A stretch of 64,000 nucleotides of DNA from Cardinalis cardinalis (lineage: Eukaryota; Chordata; Aves; Passeriformes; Cardinalidae), in assembly GCA_014549065.1 (NCBI GenBank), contig JACDOX010000001.1, positions 7,941,736 to 8,005,735 of the forward strand, given 5' to 3'. Made by a program: the position numbers and the translations under genes. Shown one piece after another: positions 54,531 through 64,000 of this stretch; positions within the stretch are counted from its first letter, which is position 1; each line of letters starts with the position of its first letter. The notes below the pieces were generated by a model. It made no database searches, had not been told where the DNA came from, and saw only the letters and a list, made by a program, of their open reading frames with translations.

Positions 54531-55598
54531 AGCAGCCTGTTCTCAGCAACAGCAGCACCAACTGCCCCTACTGATGAGCAGACATTGTGAGGACATCATC
54601 CACAAGCCTCTCTTGTGGCCCTAAGAAAGAACCAGCATGTGGAGAACAGCAGTGTCATGTCTCCTGTTTAGCTGGTTATCCTGGTCACTCTTTCCCAACA
54701 GATATTTCATATCATCATCTTTGTCAGCATCTTCTGAACCAAAACCCTCTTTCAAACCAACGACTGCACAATGACGGTTAAATTCCCTGTCATGTAGGGT
54801 GGAGAAAACGGAGCCAAAAAGGGTTATTTGAAGTTACATATCTGTGTAACTTCTCATTGTGGCAAAGCCAGAGGGTTCATCACCTGCAGGACCAAGGTAA
54901 ACAAGTCTATCTCTATAAATTCTTATTTTTGGAACAAGCCTAATGTTATTAACAGTTTTGTGGGGGAAGATCCAAGGATGTGGCAGAATCCCAATATAAG
55001 CCAGGTTTGCTCATATAATCTCTCAATAAGCCTTCAAACTAGTCTTATGACAAGCATATTGTTTGAAAAACAGATCGGGGATTTACTCAAAGGCATTCCT
55101 TCACGTTTTTTCCCGTGAGGATTCCACATTGGTAATGTTAAAAAATAGTCTATTGTCTGAAATAGCAGACATTGGACTTGGTGCTATTTGAGGTTCTAAT
55201 ACACAGAACTAGTGATCCAAAACATCACCTCATGCAGAATGCAAATATACATATATATGCAGAAAAGCAAATGCAAGGGTGCACACACCTCTCTAAGTGC
55301 TGCCTACTCTAATCCCATTCCAGCCTCAGTGGAAAGCCACTGTCAAGTTGTGCGTGCTTAGCTGCATCACAGCATACACAAATCTTAAATACAAACAATT
55401 ATTATCAGCATTGTACTGACTGTGATTTGCCTTTGTTTTGTCTTTCTANCTCAATTCCTTTTCAAACCGTTAGCCACTTTAATGTTGGAAGTCTCCATAC
55501 CACTGAAGCTAACTATTTACCATTATGTTAACTGTAATCTAAAGTTAAACATAACATATGTGTGTGCAAGTTTATAGGTATTTATCTTTTTCTTCTAA

Positions 55599-55630
55599 GA
55601 CAATTACTTTTGTTAAGAGACAATTACTTT
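55599..55630 (+). repeat. Short direct repeat (12 bases, 20-base period)
   Basis: GACAATTACTTT occurs at 55,599-55,610 and again at 55,619-55,630. It looks like a small local duplication in A/T-rich DNA. Confidence 0.9.
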
Positions 55631-58419
55631 AAGAGACTATAGTCCAGTTACAATCAATCAATTTTGCTAATCTCTAAAAATATCCAAGGTAACAGTAGTC
55701 AATTTATAGCAGTCCTTTCTCCATGCAGGCAAAATACAAAGGTTCTTAAAATTTTCCAAGTCTCATTACAGTCCAGCTAGGGAGTGGCAATAGGATGAAA
55801 GCCAAGGAATTTCCAGAAATCTTGAAGTGCTACTAAGTCACTATTGACGCAGTGCCCTGACTATTTGCTTGATGAAAGATGCAGGGCCATTCTGCCCCTA
55901 ATTAGCAGATATTATCAATGCATCCCCAAAAAAGTAAAAAATTCTTGCCTGCTTACAGTGGGGAAAGGAAAAGGATACTTACTTTCTCATTTAGGAAAAA
56001 CCACAAGCTTTTAGCACACTTTGACCCCAGTCTCTGGAAAAGGCTANTTTAGTTACCACATTTTCTAAGTCCCTTCCTCAATTCATTCTTTATTCCAATT
56101 ATATTTGGTTTACAGTTTAAAAGATTAATGCATCTATTGATGTGAAAATATCTTTAAAAAATATCAGTAGAGGTATAAAATCTGGAGACCAGTCCTATGG
56201 CAGAATGTCTCCCAAAACAGGTTTAATGGAATACACAGGGGTGAAGCCCTAATGAATCCTGAACTTTATTAGCCACCATAGAAGCTCTAATGATTTACAC
56301 GCAGGAAGGTAAGAATGGACATTGTAGATTTCCTTGGGTTGATTTCCTGGATTTCAGAGTGGTGAGCTCACATGCTTCAACATAGTTATGAGAATTTGTC
56401 TTTGGTTGCAAAGGCATAATTTATTGCACTACTCTGTCTCCTTCAAAACCCTCAGAAAAAGAGTTGGTGTGAACCCTGAACTTATCCCTTACCTTGTTNT
56501 CTTGATCTCCTTGGACTTCTACTGCTACTTTCTGGATTTTAAGACAACACTATTAAAAAAGAAAAAAAACCCAAACAAATCAATCTATCACTCAGGTGAA
56601 GAACACAGGTAGATATTCTGGGTGTGTCTTTGTGGCTTTTTCTGCTGTAATACAACAAAACAAAAAAGCATATATATAGAAAAGAATAATACAGGACAGG
56701 CCTTCACACTGGAAATAATGCAACAGCTCTTCCTGTGGATGTGAAAAATCCATTGTTTACATGCAATGTGATGAAAAATAATGTTAAAATGGCTAGGCTT
56801 GTGGCTGGCTGAATAAAAATAAATGCTGTGAACATGCCACTGTCTCCTTAGTCTAGATTCCTAGCAGTCAGGGGTCCTACTCCATAAAATGCTTGTGATA
56901 AGAGATTATTTAATCTGACAGACAAGTCACTACCTGGCTTCAGATGTAAATCTGAAACCTGCTACAGTATACTAAATTGCAAAAACTAGTTGAAAAGACT
57001 TTTAAAAGGGTTAGAAACCCTCCTGTCNGCCTCTTTATACCTCTGTGCATGCAGAATCAAAACAAAATCTAAACATAATACTTCATATATGTATAATTGA
57101 AGTGTGAATAGATATGTTTATATATATCCTATATTCCACTCTTCCGAAGTGCTTATCCTTTTTACTAATACCTTGTTTGTGAGACACAATGCAAACCTAC
57201 CCCTATTGAGANCATATACCAAATAATTACTCATCAACAATATCACAAATATCACCCTTCCTTCTTTTCTTGCATTTTCCACATATTTAGTGGATTCCCA
57301 TTTGAACTGGAGAATTAAAGTTCCTCACTTTTTTTATCCCTCCTCCAGTCTTCTTTTCTAAGAGGGTTTTCCACTTTGGATACTGTAGTTCTTCTCCAAC
57401 AAATCTAGCTGCCTCATTCCAAATCTAGGAAAAAGCAGATGTCAGGACATTATTTCTTAAATGTGAAGCGATTGTTTAAGTGCTCTCTCCCCTTTGAATG
57501 GGAGCTGAAAACCTGACCCATTTAGACAGGCAGAGTTACAATCACACAAAAATTAAAAGCAAAGATACTTTGTTTTTTCAATTATCTGAATNCTAAGGAC
57601 CAATCCATAATCCCTAAAATGTTGTAATAAATGTCATTGTAGATAATTTTATCTGGATGTGAAAGAGGGCAGTCAGACATTTCATTGTCAACGTGGAAAA
57701 AAAAAAAAAGGCAGAATAAACTACTTCCATAGCTGTCTTCCAAGCCCTTGGCTCAGGAGCAAGGTTGGAAACAGATTTCTGCCCCTTGCTGCCAGTAGAG
57801 ATAATTGCTACAGCAGGCTCTGCCTGCTTCAAGTATTTTTATTTTCTTTTTGCTGGAATTAACTTGGTATTCCTTTTTNTAGGAAATTTTAACACAGAAA
57901 TTTCAACTAGGCACGCTGTCAATTACTTCCAACCTCTGTTAGAGACCTACTAAATACTAGAGGGTAAAAATTACATACTTCCTGAAGGAAACACTGCAAA
58001 CAAGCACCTCACCTGGCTCTCCTANTGATATCTGATCCTTCCGGATACGTCACCCTTGATGTGATTAATTGGAATTGACAGCTTTCTCTTAATTTTTTAG
58101 GAGCTCCCCAGAACACAGGTAGAACATTCTGCAATAACTGTAGCATGATTCAAATCAGTTTTGTAACTNTATCAGCTGTGCACAGTGCATTGTGTGAGTG
58201 TGCTTCAGGGTTAATCATCATTATTATGACAGAAATACACAGACAATAAATAATGCAAAATGTGTTTTCTAGCATTAATATAGAGAAGACCTTCCATGTT
58301 ACCTTCCAACAAGAATTCCCATTTCTGGGGAACAATAATTAAAGACCACATGCTCAACAGATTCANATATCACCTTGCATTAATCTCTGAGCAAGCTGCC
58401 TTTACAGCAATACAATTAA

Positions 58420-59320
58420 CAGAGGTGATGTAGATACCTGCCCAGGGGGACTGCACCATCACCCAGGTAGCCTAGACCATGGTACCTTCTAGGCATGAAG
58501 TTCCTGATACCAACAGGCCAAACTTGCTCAGCAAGAACCTCTGTAATTGTTGTTGGCTGCACGTGCTGACAGGGTTGCTGCTGCTGCTCGTGTTCTGACT
58601 CTGTTGATTCTTCTTTCTGTGCCAAAGCTGGGGCTGCTGCCTCCGGACCCCAAGAGGTGGAGAGGCAAAAGTGTAACAATATGTCTTTAGGTTCTTCCTT
58701 CCTGGGCAGGGATTGTGGAAGACTACTCCACTACAAGTCCTACAGAACAATGTTTCCTTAGATGTAGTTATGCCTGACTTTGAATAAGTATGAAATTTCT
58801 CAACACAGCTATACCAAGAACCAAGGTTTGTTTTAATCAAGCAGTAACCACCCAGCAGATGCAACAACACAGAGCACCTTGGCATAGAACTTCTGTCCTT
58901 GTCACATCTTTGTNTTGAGCATCTCTGTCGCAATCCTGACGGCACTCATCTCCCTAGTATGATATTGCCAAGGGCAAAGGAAGAAGGTGGGATTTTTTTC
59001 CACTTCTCTTCCCTAGGCAGAGCTATGTTTTCCTCAGCCATAGGCCACAGGCTATCTGTGAAGTTCTCACAGAACTTCAGGCTGTTAGCTTGAAGGCTTT
59101 GAAAGGCAGAGAAAATATCATCAAGCTGGAGACACCCAAGACTAGAAAGTGTGTAATGCAGTGAGTGGACAAAAATCCCTGCTTGTAGTGCTGCCCCACC
59201 TACCGAAGCATTGATAACATATTTTTCAAGCGTCACCTGAGAGACAGTAATCCTGCATTTTCCTAGAATATCTGGTAACTGTGGATCCAAAGTAATTTCT
59301 CTTGATTGTCACAGCAAAGA
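58420..59320 (-). pseudogene. Unidentified coding-like segment, disrupted
   Basis: On the minus strand consecutive open stretches tile this region. One of about 120 codons runs from 59,320 to 58,946 and another of 157 codons from 58,945 to 58,472. They are in one frame, separated by a single stop. From about 58,720 a second minus-strand frame opens and runs to 58,416; it includes a Q4 run and a Glu/Ser-rich segment. Composition is more protein-like than nearby chance frames, but I do not recognise a family, see no clear splice sites and see no long terminal repeats. It could be a decayed retrogene, a degraded retroelement gene, a long non-coding exon or chance. Confidence 0.25.
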
Positions 59321-60484
59321 AAAAGTCAGAGAGAGAAGCCAAGTTATTTNGTTGAAATGCTTATTTTACAAAGCCTATGGCTTTGAACAGCTGCTTAGCA
59401 AACTATGCAGTCCACACTGGTGTCTTTGGAAGATCAACTGTCCCNAGGAAAGTTACCAGAGAAGAGGTACCTGCTTGGCTCCTTCCTAAAATGAAACCAG
59501 ACCACCACGAACACCAGATTCCAAGCAGGTGCATACAGCTCCTGGGTATGAATTCCAAATTCATAAAATAAAAACAGAGGTNGTATCTCAGCTGCTGGTT
59601 TTTTGTTTGCCTTCCTTCTCAATCTTGTTCAGAGGATTTAATCAAGTTAACTTTTCTTGGCACTATGTTCTCCATGTTTTGAAGCATTAGGGGACAGCAT
59701 GATGTCTGCAACCACAGGAGTATGATCCCACATGGAAAAGAAATACAGCGGGCAATAAAATACTATGGATTGCTTTTGAATCACCATAAACATTACTATT
59801 AGGCTAATGCAGCCATCCTAGTCAAATTTGGGACAGTCATTTTTGGGGAGAGACTATTTAAAATTTCAGGCAATGGCCATAAAACCAACAATTCTTTTGT
59901 GGGAGCTGCCTGATACATTGTCCAGCAGTCAGACATTATGCTGTCACAAATGAAATGCTCTTCCTTTTCAAGTTTTATCTTCTTGTTTGGCTGTCACAGT
60001 GATCCTTCCATGAGTTTTCTTGCCAAGAGCAGAAGCAAAGACTCTTTTTTGGCATCAGAAAAGTAATCAGTCAAGATCATTGTTATGCTGGAAGTAAACC
60101 ACCTTTTATCTTAAGACATCTATATCACAGTTGTAGATCCAAACACTCACTCCAAGCAACCTCCTGGACACAGGGGAAGGATGTGTGCTGTTTGACCTCC
60201 AGGATACAACTCCGTATCTGTCATGNCATCATAGGAGATAAAAATCACCACAGGATAGGCTGTTATCCTCCAGGTACATGATGTAATTTACCAGTGACCA
60301 CAATATTTAATGTGGTAGCAGCATGCTTATATAAAAGCCATTATTTGTGTACTCTTACTAGGACAGCTAGCAAGCAGAGATTTTCTACTGAAGCTCTGTA
60401 TGACATATTATGCATGCTCAGTCTAGTACAGAAATTGGTCTCTAAGAGATACGAATATGCTCATGAACTAGTTTTTGCATATAC

Positions 60485-60830
60485 TCAGTGAGTCCAGTGA
60501 AGGGCTGCAAAGATAATTAAGATACTGGAGCACCTGCCGTACAAGGAGAGGTTGAGATTTCTGGGACTGCTTAGTCTTGAGAAAAGGCTGAGCCCCAATA
60601 TGTATAAGTACCTAAAAGGAAGGTGTGAAACACAAACTCAGACTCTTAGTGGTATACTCTGAAAGGACATGAAACAAAGTACATTAAATTTACACATAAT
60701 TTTCATTTATCTGTTTTTAAACAGAGCGTGAACAAACACTAGAACAGGTTACCCAGAGAGGTTGTAGAGTTTCCAACCTTAGAGATATACANAACTTAAT
60801 TGAGCACAGGTCCTTTTCACTGATTCTAAA
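60485..60830 (+). mobile_element. CR1 LINE fragment (sense, interrupted)
   Basis: Sense CR1 phrases appear: 'gtgaagggctgcaaagat', 'gtacaaggagaggttgagat', 'ttgagaaaaggctgagcccc', and after about 80 non-matching bases 'agaacaggttacccagagag' with 'gttgtagagtttccaacctt'. The middle (about 60,640-60,730) is degraded or inserted. Confidence 0.8.
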
Positions 60831-62023
60831 GGAAAATTCCTTGGAGATGTATTTATCTGGCACAGATTTTCAGGTAAAATCCTCCTAGGGCTTTGACAAA
60901 CATGAANCTGCTGAAAATCCCCAAATCCTACTGCCAGACTTACTGCTTCTAATTTTCCTCAGCAGATGATGTTCACAAAGACACTAAAAATGAAAAGTTA
61001 CTTGCTCTCACTAGAGCTGGAGTTTGATACTCAGTGTTCATAGGCAGAACTCACTTTTCCCCTTTGCTCCAGAACTCTGCATATCTAGTACTTCATAGCC
61101 AGGAGGGAAAAGTATGCTCTGTTAGTACAAAAAGGAGAGGAGGCTGAAGATGCAGATACACCACATAGTTATTAGTGGTAGAATTTGTGACCACTGCAAT
61201 GTGTGTATATCTCAATGTGCAATCCAATCTCTTTTTTACTTGGTTAACTTCTGTTTCCTGAGGTATACTGTAAAATGAGTAAAAATTTTGAGGAAGAGAA
61301 GCTGAAGATCTGAAAGGAGATTGAAACAAATCTCTTCATCAGTCTGAATTCTAGCTCTCATCAATCCATCATAAAGGTAAGGTGATTTTTAACACACTTG
61401 TTTTACTCAGTGTTTCTTGCTCATCAGTAGTAAANTAGTTCTATGTGAACTTTTCTCTGCTAATAAACCTTACTATTTGTATAGACAAGGGAAATGAAGG
61501 TTTCTAGGCCATGGTTGTAAGAAAAAAAGACTCCCCATTAAAAAAGTCCCTCCTTTGTCCATACTATTTCAATTGCTATACCAATTGCTAGCAGAGAACT
61601 GTGAAATGAAGTGGACTTAGCATGTACAGAAGTGATGTACACATAAGCTTTCTTTTTCTTGTTTTGGATTACAAAAAGTCAAGGTAGCTTTCTAAGCATC
61701 CATTGTCAAAAAGGGCAATGCCTCCACAGCATATACTCAAAATAAATGGACAATCCTAAGAGTAAATGAAAAGTAAACCAAGTCTCTGTAGACACAAGGC
61801 AACCTGTCACACAACTCAGAGAAGCAAAACATTATGCTGTTACTCAAAGGATAGCTGTAATGATACCATTCAGTTCTGCCAACATCATTCCTTTCTGAAA
61901 CAATCCCAAGAGAAACNCCTATTATACAACACAACACACTTGCTTTTAGTAGTTCATTGTCTCTTTTGATGAGACATTAAATAGCCCACCTAGACTGGCA
62001 GTCTCATGCTTTATAAATACAAA

Positions 62024-62796
62024 TTTATTCTTCTTAGGAGATGACAATTTAAAATAGTTCTTAAAATACTGTACTTAAAAGATACAAAGACTTCTGTTAC
62101 AAAGTTGCAGTCATAATATTAGCTTTTAAAATAAATTAGGCACAAAGTCGATTAGCAGCACAAATGCTTAATTTACATGTCCTTCCCTATCCCTGCGCCA
62201 ACATCCATTGTCATCTGNGAGTTGAGAGATCACACCTCCAAAAATTAACAAATGTAATTGCTTTTTTCACCAACACGGTGTATATTTTTATCTCACAAAA
62301 CCTTCATTTGTAAGAGTTAGGATCTGTTGTTTGAGGAAATTACTGAATTCCTCAGCTTACCAGGGAACGGCAATGGCACCAGCAGTACAGCTCATCCTCA
62401 TGGTTCACTGAATGGCAGCAAGAAGTCAGATCCACTATAGGCTTTTCTGGCTGCCTGCTAAATACATGTGGTTTCTTGGTCTTTTCTTCCCCCCAAAGTT
62501 GCCAATTATTGGTTTGTGATGCAGGATCCCTTTTAAGGCATTATAAACCAAAGCAACTAAGTTCAATTAATGTATTTTCATAATGAGGTGAAAAGAAAAC
62601 AATTCAAAAACAATAGTTCAGATGAAAGCTGTTGATTAGGAGACAGTTAAAAAGCAACTCTTAAAAATCTTGTTACTATTGAGAAATGAGGCACCCAAAG
62701 TTCACAGCTGTTAGTGAAGCAAACTTTTCCCNCCACCACCTTTAACTGACTTTAACACCCACTTTAGAGCTGCTGATCTCTGAATTTTGTGCTTTT
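62024..62796 (-). terminator. SDR16C5: Putative SDR16C5 3' UTR and poly(A) signal
   Basis: Reading leftwards from the stop codon, the first canonical AATAAA that I find on the minus strand is at 62,029-62,024, giving a 3' UTR of about 770 bases. No coding signal or recognised repeat interrupts it. The end is inferred only from the hexamer. Confidence 0.35.
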
Positions 62797-63587
62797 TCAC
62801 TCCTTCTTTTGTCGACCTTTGAAGGTATTCATGATATCAAGGAGTCCAAAGTAGTCTAAAATGAGAACTACTGCTTTCACTGGTAGGAAGCTGTAANGTA
62901 GGGACAGGGAAGAAGAAGACAAAAACAAACAAGGAGATATCAGAAGAGTTGTGCAGTTTTATCACAGAATTAGTTTAACCTGGCTAATACTGGCAAAGGC
63001 AGTATACTCTTTAGAATATAGACCCACTGGTCCTCTCAAAATATCCTTTACACTCATTTGGCAGCCTGAGTTATAGATAGATCAGTATTCCAACCTGGCT
63101 TGCAACAGAGTCAAAAGTGCCCAAATGCTAAAGCAAGACACCAGAGGATTTACAGTTGAACTCAGTGATCTTAGAGGTCTTTTCCAACNAATAATTCTCT
63201 GACATGCAGTCACAGAGAAGCAGGTGGTCTCTACAGCCCGCAGTAAAACTGCACCCCAGTGGAGTCAGCAAGGCACAGTCAGACATTTCTGCCATTGTTC
63301 TATGGCCCAAGGGTAGACTGAACCCACAGAAAACAAACAAACAAAACCCTTCCAAAAATGTGCATAACTTAATGAAAATTCAAACCAGCAAGTAGAAACT
63401 TCTTTCATACTTTAAGCATCCCCAAACAGAAAAGAGAAAGGGGAAAAGAAACATAACTTACCCTTTCAAAGACCAAAGAAGGTAAACAATGCGTGGCATA
63501 ATCAAAACTTCTTGGTTCTGCCGAACAGCACTGATTATCCTCTCGGCCACATACTCTGGATCCAGAATAGGAAGCACACGTGGCCAC
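62797..63587 (-). CDS. SDR16C5: SDR16C5 (epidermal retinol dehydrogenase 2), last two coding exons, 5' part outside window
   Basis: Two minus-strand exons are visible: 63,587-63,462 (126 bases) and 62,890-62,797 (stop at 62,799-62,797). The intron between has a GTAAGT donor and an AG acceptor. The joined frame encodes about 73 residues of a short-chain dehydrogenase C-terminus: a LPILDPEYVAERIISA segment, then LIMPRIVYLLWSLKGFLP, a hydrophobic helix, and a basic tail ending RQKKE. In the SDR16C group this is the substrate-side and membrane-proximal end. The Rossmann NAD site and the YxxxK catalytic residues would be in exons to the right of 64,000. The family oxidises all-trans-retinol to retinal using NAD at the ER or lipid-droplet membrane. 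Position next to CHCHD7, in convergent orientation, matches the human locus. A close paralogue (SDR16C6-like) is the main alternative. Confidence 0.88.
63150..63205 (+). mobile_element. CR1 LINE 3' terminal remnant
   Basis: The short segment 'ctcagtgatcttagaggtct' followed by 'tttccaac' and a 'attctctgac' tail is the characteristic end of avian CR1 in sense orientation. It lies in the SDR16C5 last intron, antisense to that gene. Confidence 0.75.
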
Positions 63588-64000
63588 CTGAAAAAGAGAA
63601 TATTTATTGCTATAATACATATTGCTTTGGATTCACATTTTCTTTGAAAAAGTCTCAATTTTACAGTTATTCAACTAAGAAAAGGAATAAATACCACAAG
63701 TCCTATGAACAACAGAATCTTCATTATGTTAGAGTGAGTGGACATTGTTATTTCCCCCTTGTATGACCTCTCATAAGACAAAACCAGCAACCTCATATTA
63801 AGACACACCAGACTAAACCATTTGGTTCCTAAACTTTGTCATTATACATGCATACTGAGCAAAGCTATACCATCAATTTCAGGAGGAGAATGGGAATTTA
63901 GAAACCAGAGAGGACAAATGGACCATTTGGCTTCTGCAAAGGAAAGGACACCAATTATGTTTCACATTTCAGCTTAAATGAATACTAAAGTACCTAGGCC
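63588..64000 (-). other. SDR16C5: SDR16C5 intron upstream of the penultimate exon
   Basis: The minus-strand acceptor (pyrimidine tract then CAG at 63,588-63,590) opens the exon at 63,587. The remaining sequence to the window edge shows no SDR coding motif, so the next exon lies beyond 64,000. Confidence 0.7.

Larger units (their letters stand above)
43201..58419. other. Intergenic region between CHCHD7 and SDR16C5
   Basis: Apart from the CR1 fragments and low-complexity tracts listed separately, I see no exon with splice sites and a recognisable product. The gap from the CHCHD7 stop to the SDR16C5 stop is about 20.5 kb. Confidence 0.6.

Noticed and set aside
1..64000. CRISPR array, operon, prophage or bacterial mobile element
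   Set aside because: The window has spliced vertebrate genes, CR1 LINEs and a CpG island; no regularly spaced repeats or prokaryotic gene clusters occur.
1..64000. tRNA or other known small RNA gene
   Set aside because: I saw no convincing A-box/B-box pair, cloverleaf or snRNA signature by eye; a covariance-model scan was not possible.

Overview
This window is vertebrate nuclear DNA, most likely from a bird. Three things point that way. The interspersed repeats I can recognise are CR1-superfamily LINE pieces, and several end in the typical avian CR1 3' tail. The intron-bearing genes sit in the order of the conserved PLAG1 - CHCHD7 - SDR16C5 block known from human 8q12. The proteins are clearly vertebrate but diverged from mammalian ones. 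I cannot name the species. Isolated single N bases are scattered through most of the window.

Layout. Positions 1 to about 37,400 hold no protein-coding exon that I can support. This stretch is best read as the first intron (and possibly further 5' non-coding exons) of PLAG1, transcribed leftwards, whose coding exons would lie left of the window. It carries CR1 and older CR1/L3-like pieces, simple repeats and long AT-rich unique sequence. From about 36,650 to 38,390 there is a strong CpG island. Inside it, two splice donors face away from each other: one on the minus strand at 37,412 (PLAG1 exon 1) and one on the plus strand at 37,963 (CHCHD7 exon 1). Together they define a compact bidirectional promoter. 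CHCHD7 follows on the plus strand with coding exons at 40,700-40,753, 41,331-41,429 and 42,182-42,283. They encode an 84-residue twin CX9C protein of the mitochondrial intermembrane space. From about 42,400 to 62,000 lies an intergenic stretch with several CR1 copies, a pyrimidine-rich block and an unidentified coding-like segment at 58,420-59,320. At the right end the last two coding exons of SDR16C5 lie on the minus strand (63,462-63,587 and 62,797-62,890), so CHCHD7 and SDR16C5 are convergent.

The three genes do not form a shared pathway: PLAG1 is a zinc-finger growth regulator, CHCHD7 a small mitochondrial import-type protein, and SDR16C5 a retinol dehydrogenase of internal membranes. What links them is conserved gene order and, for PLAG1 and CHCHD7, a common promoter. 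Most long open frames in the window are chance frames or lie antisense to CR1. I found no convincing new biological system. The items most worth checking are the promoter architecture, the unidentified segment near 59 kb, a multi-frame-open stretch near 19.8 kb, and a perfect duplicated mirror repeat near 15.3 kb.
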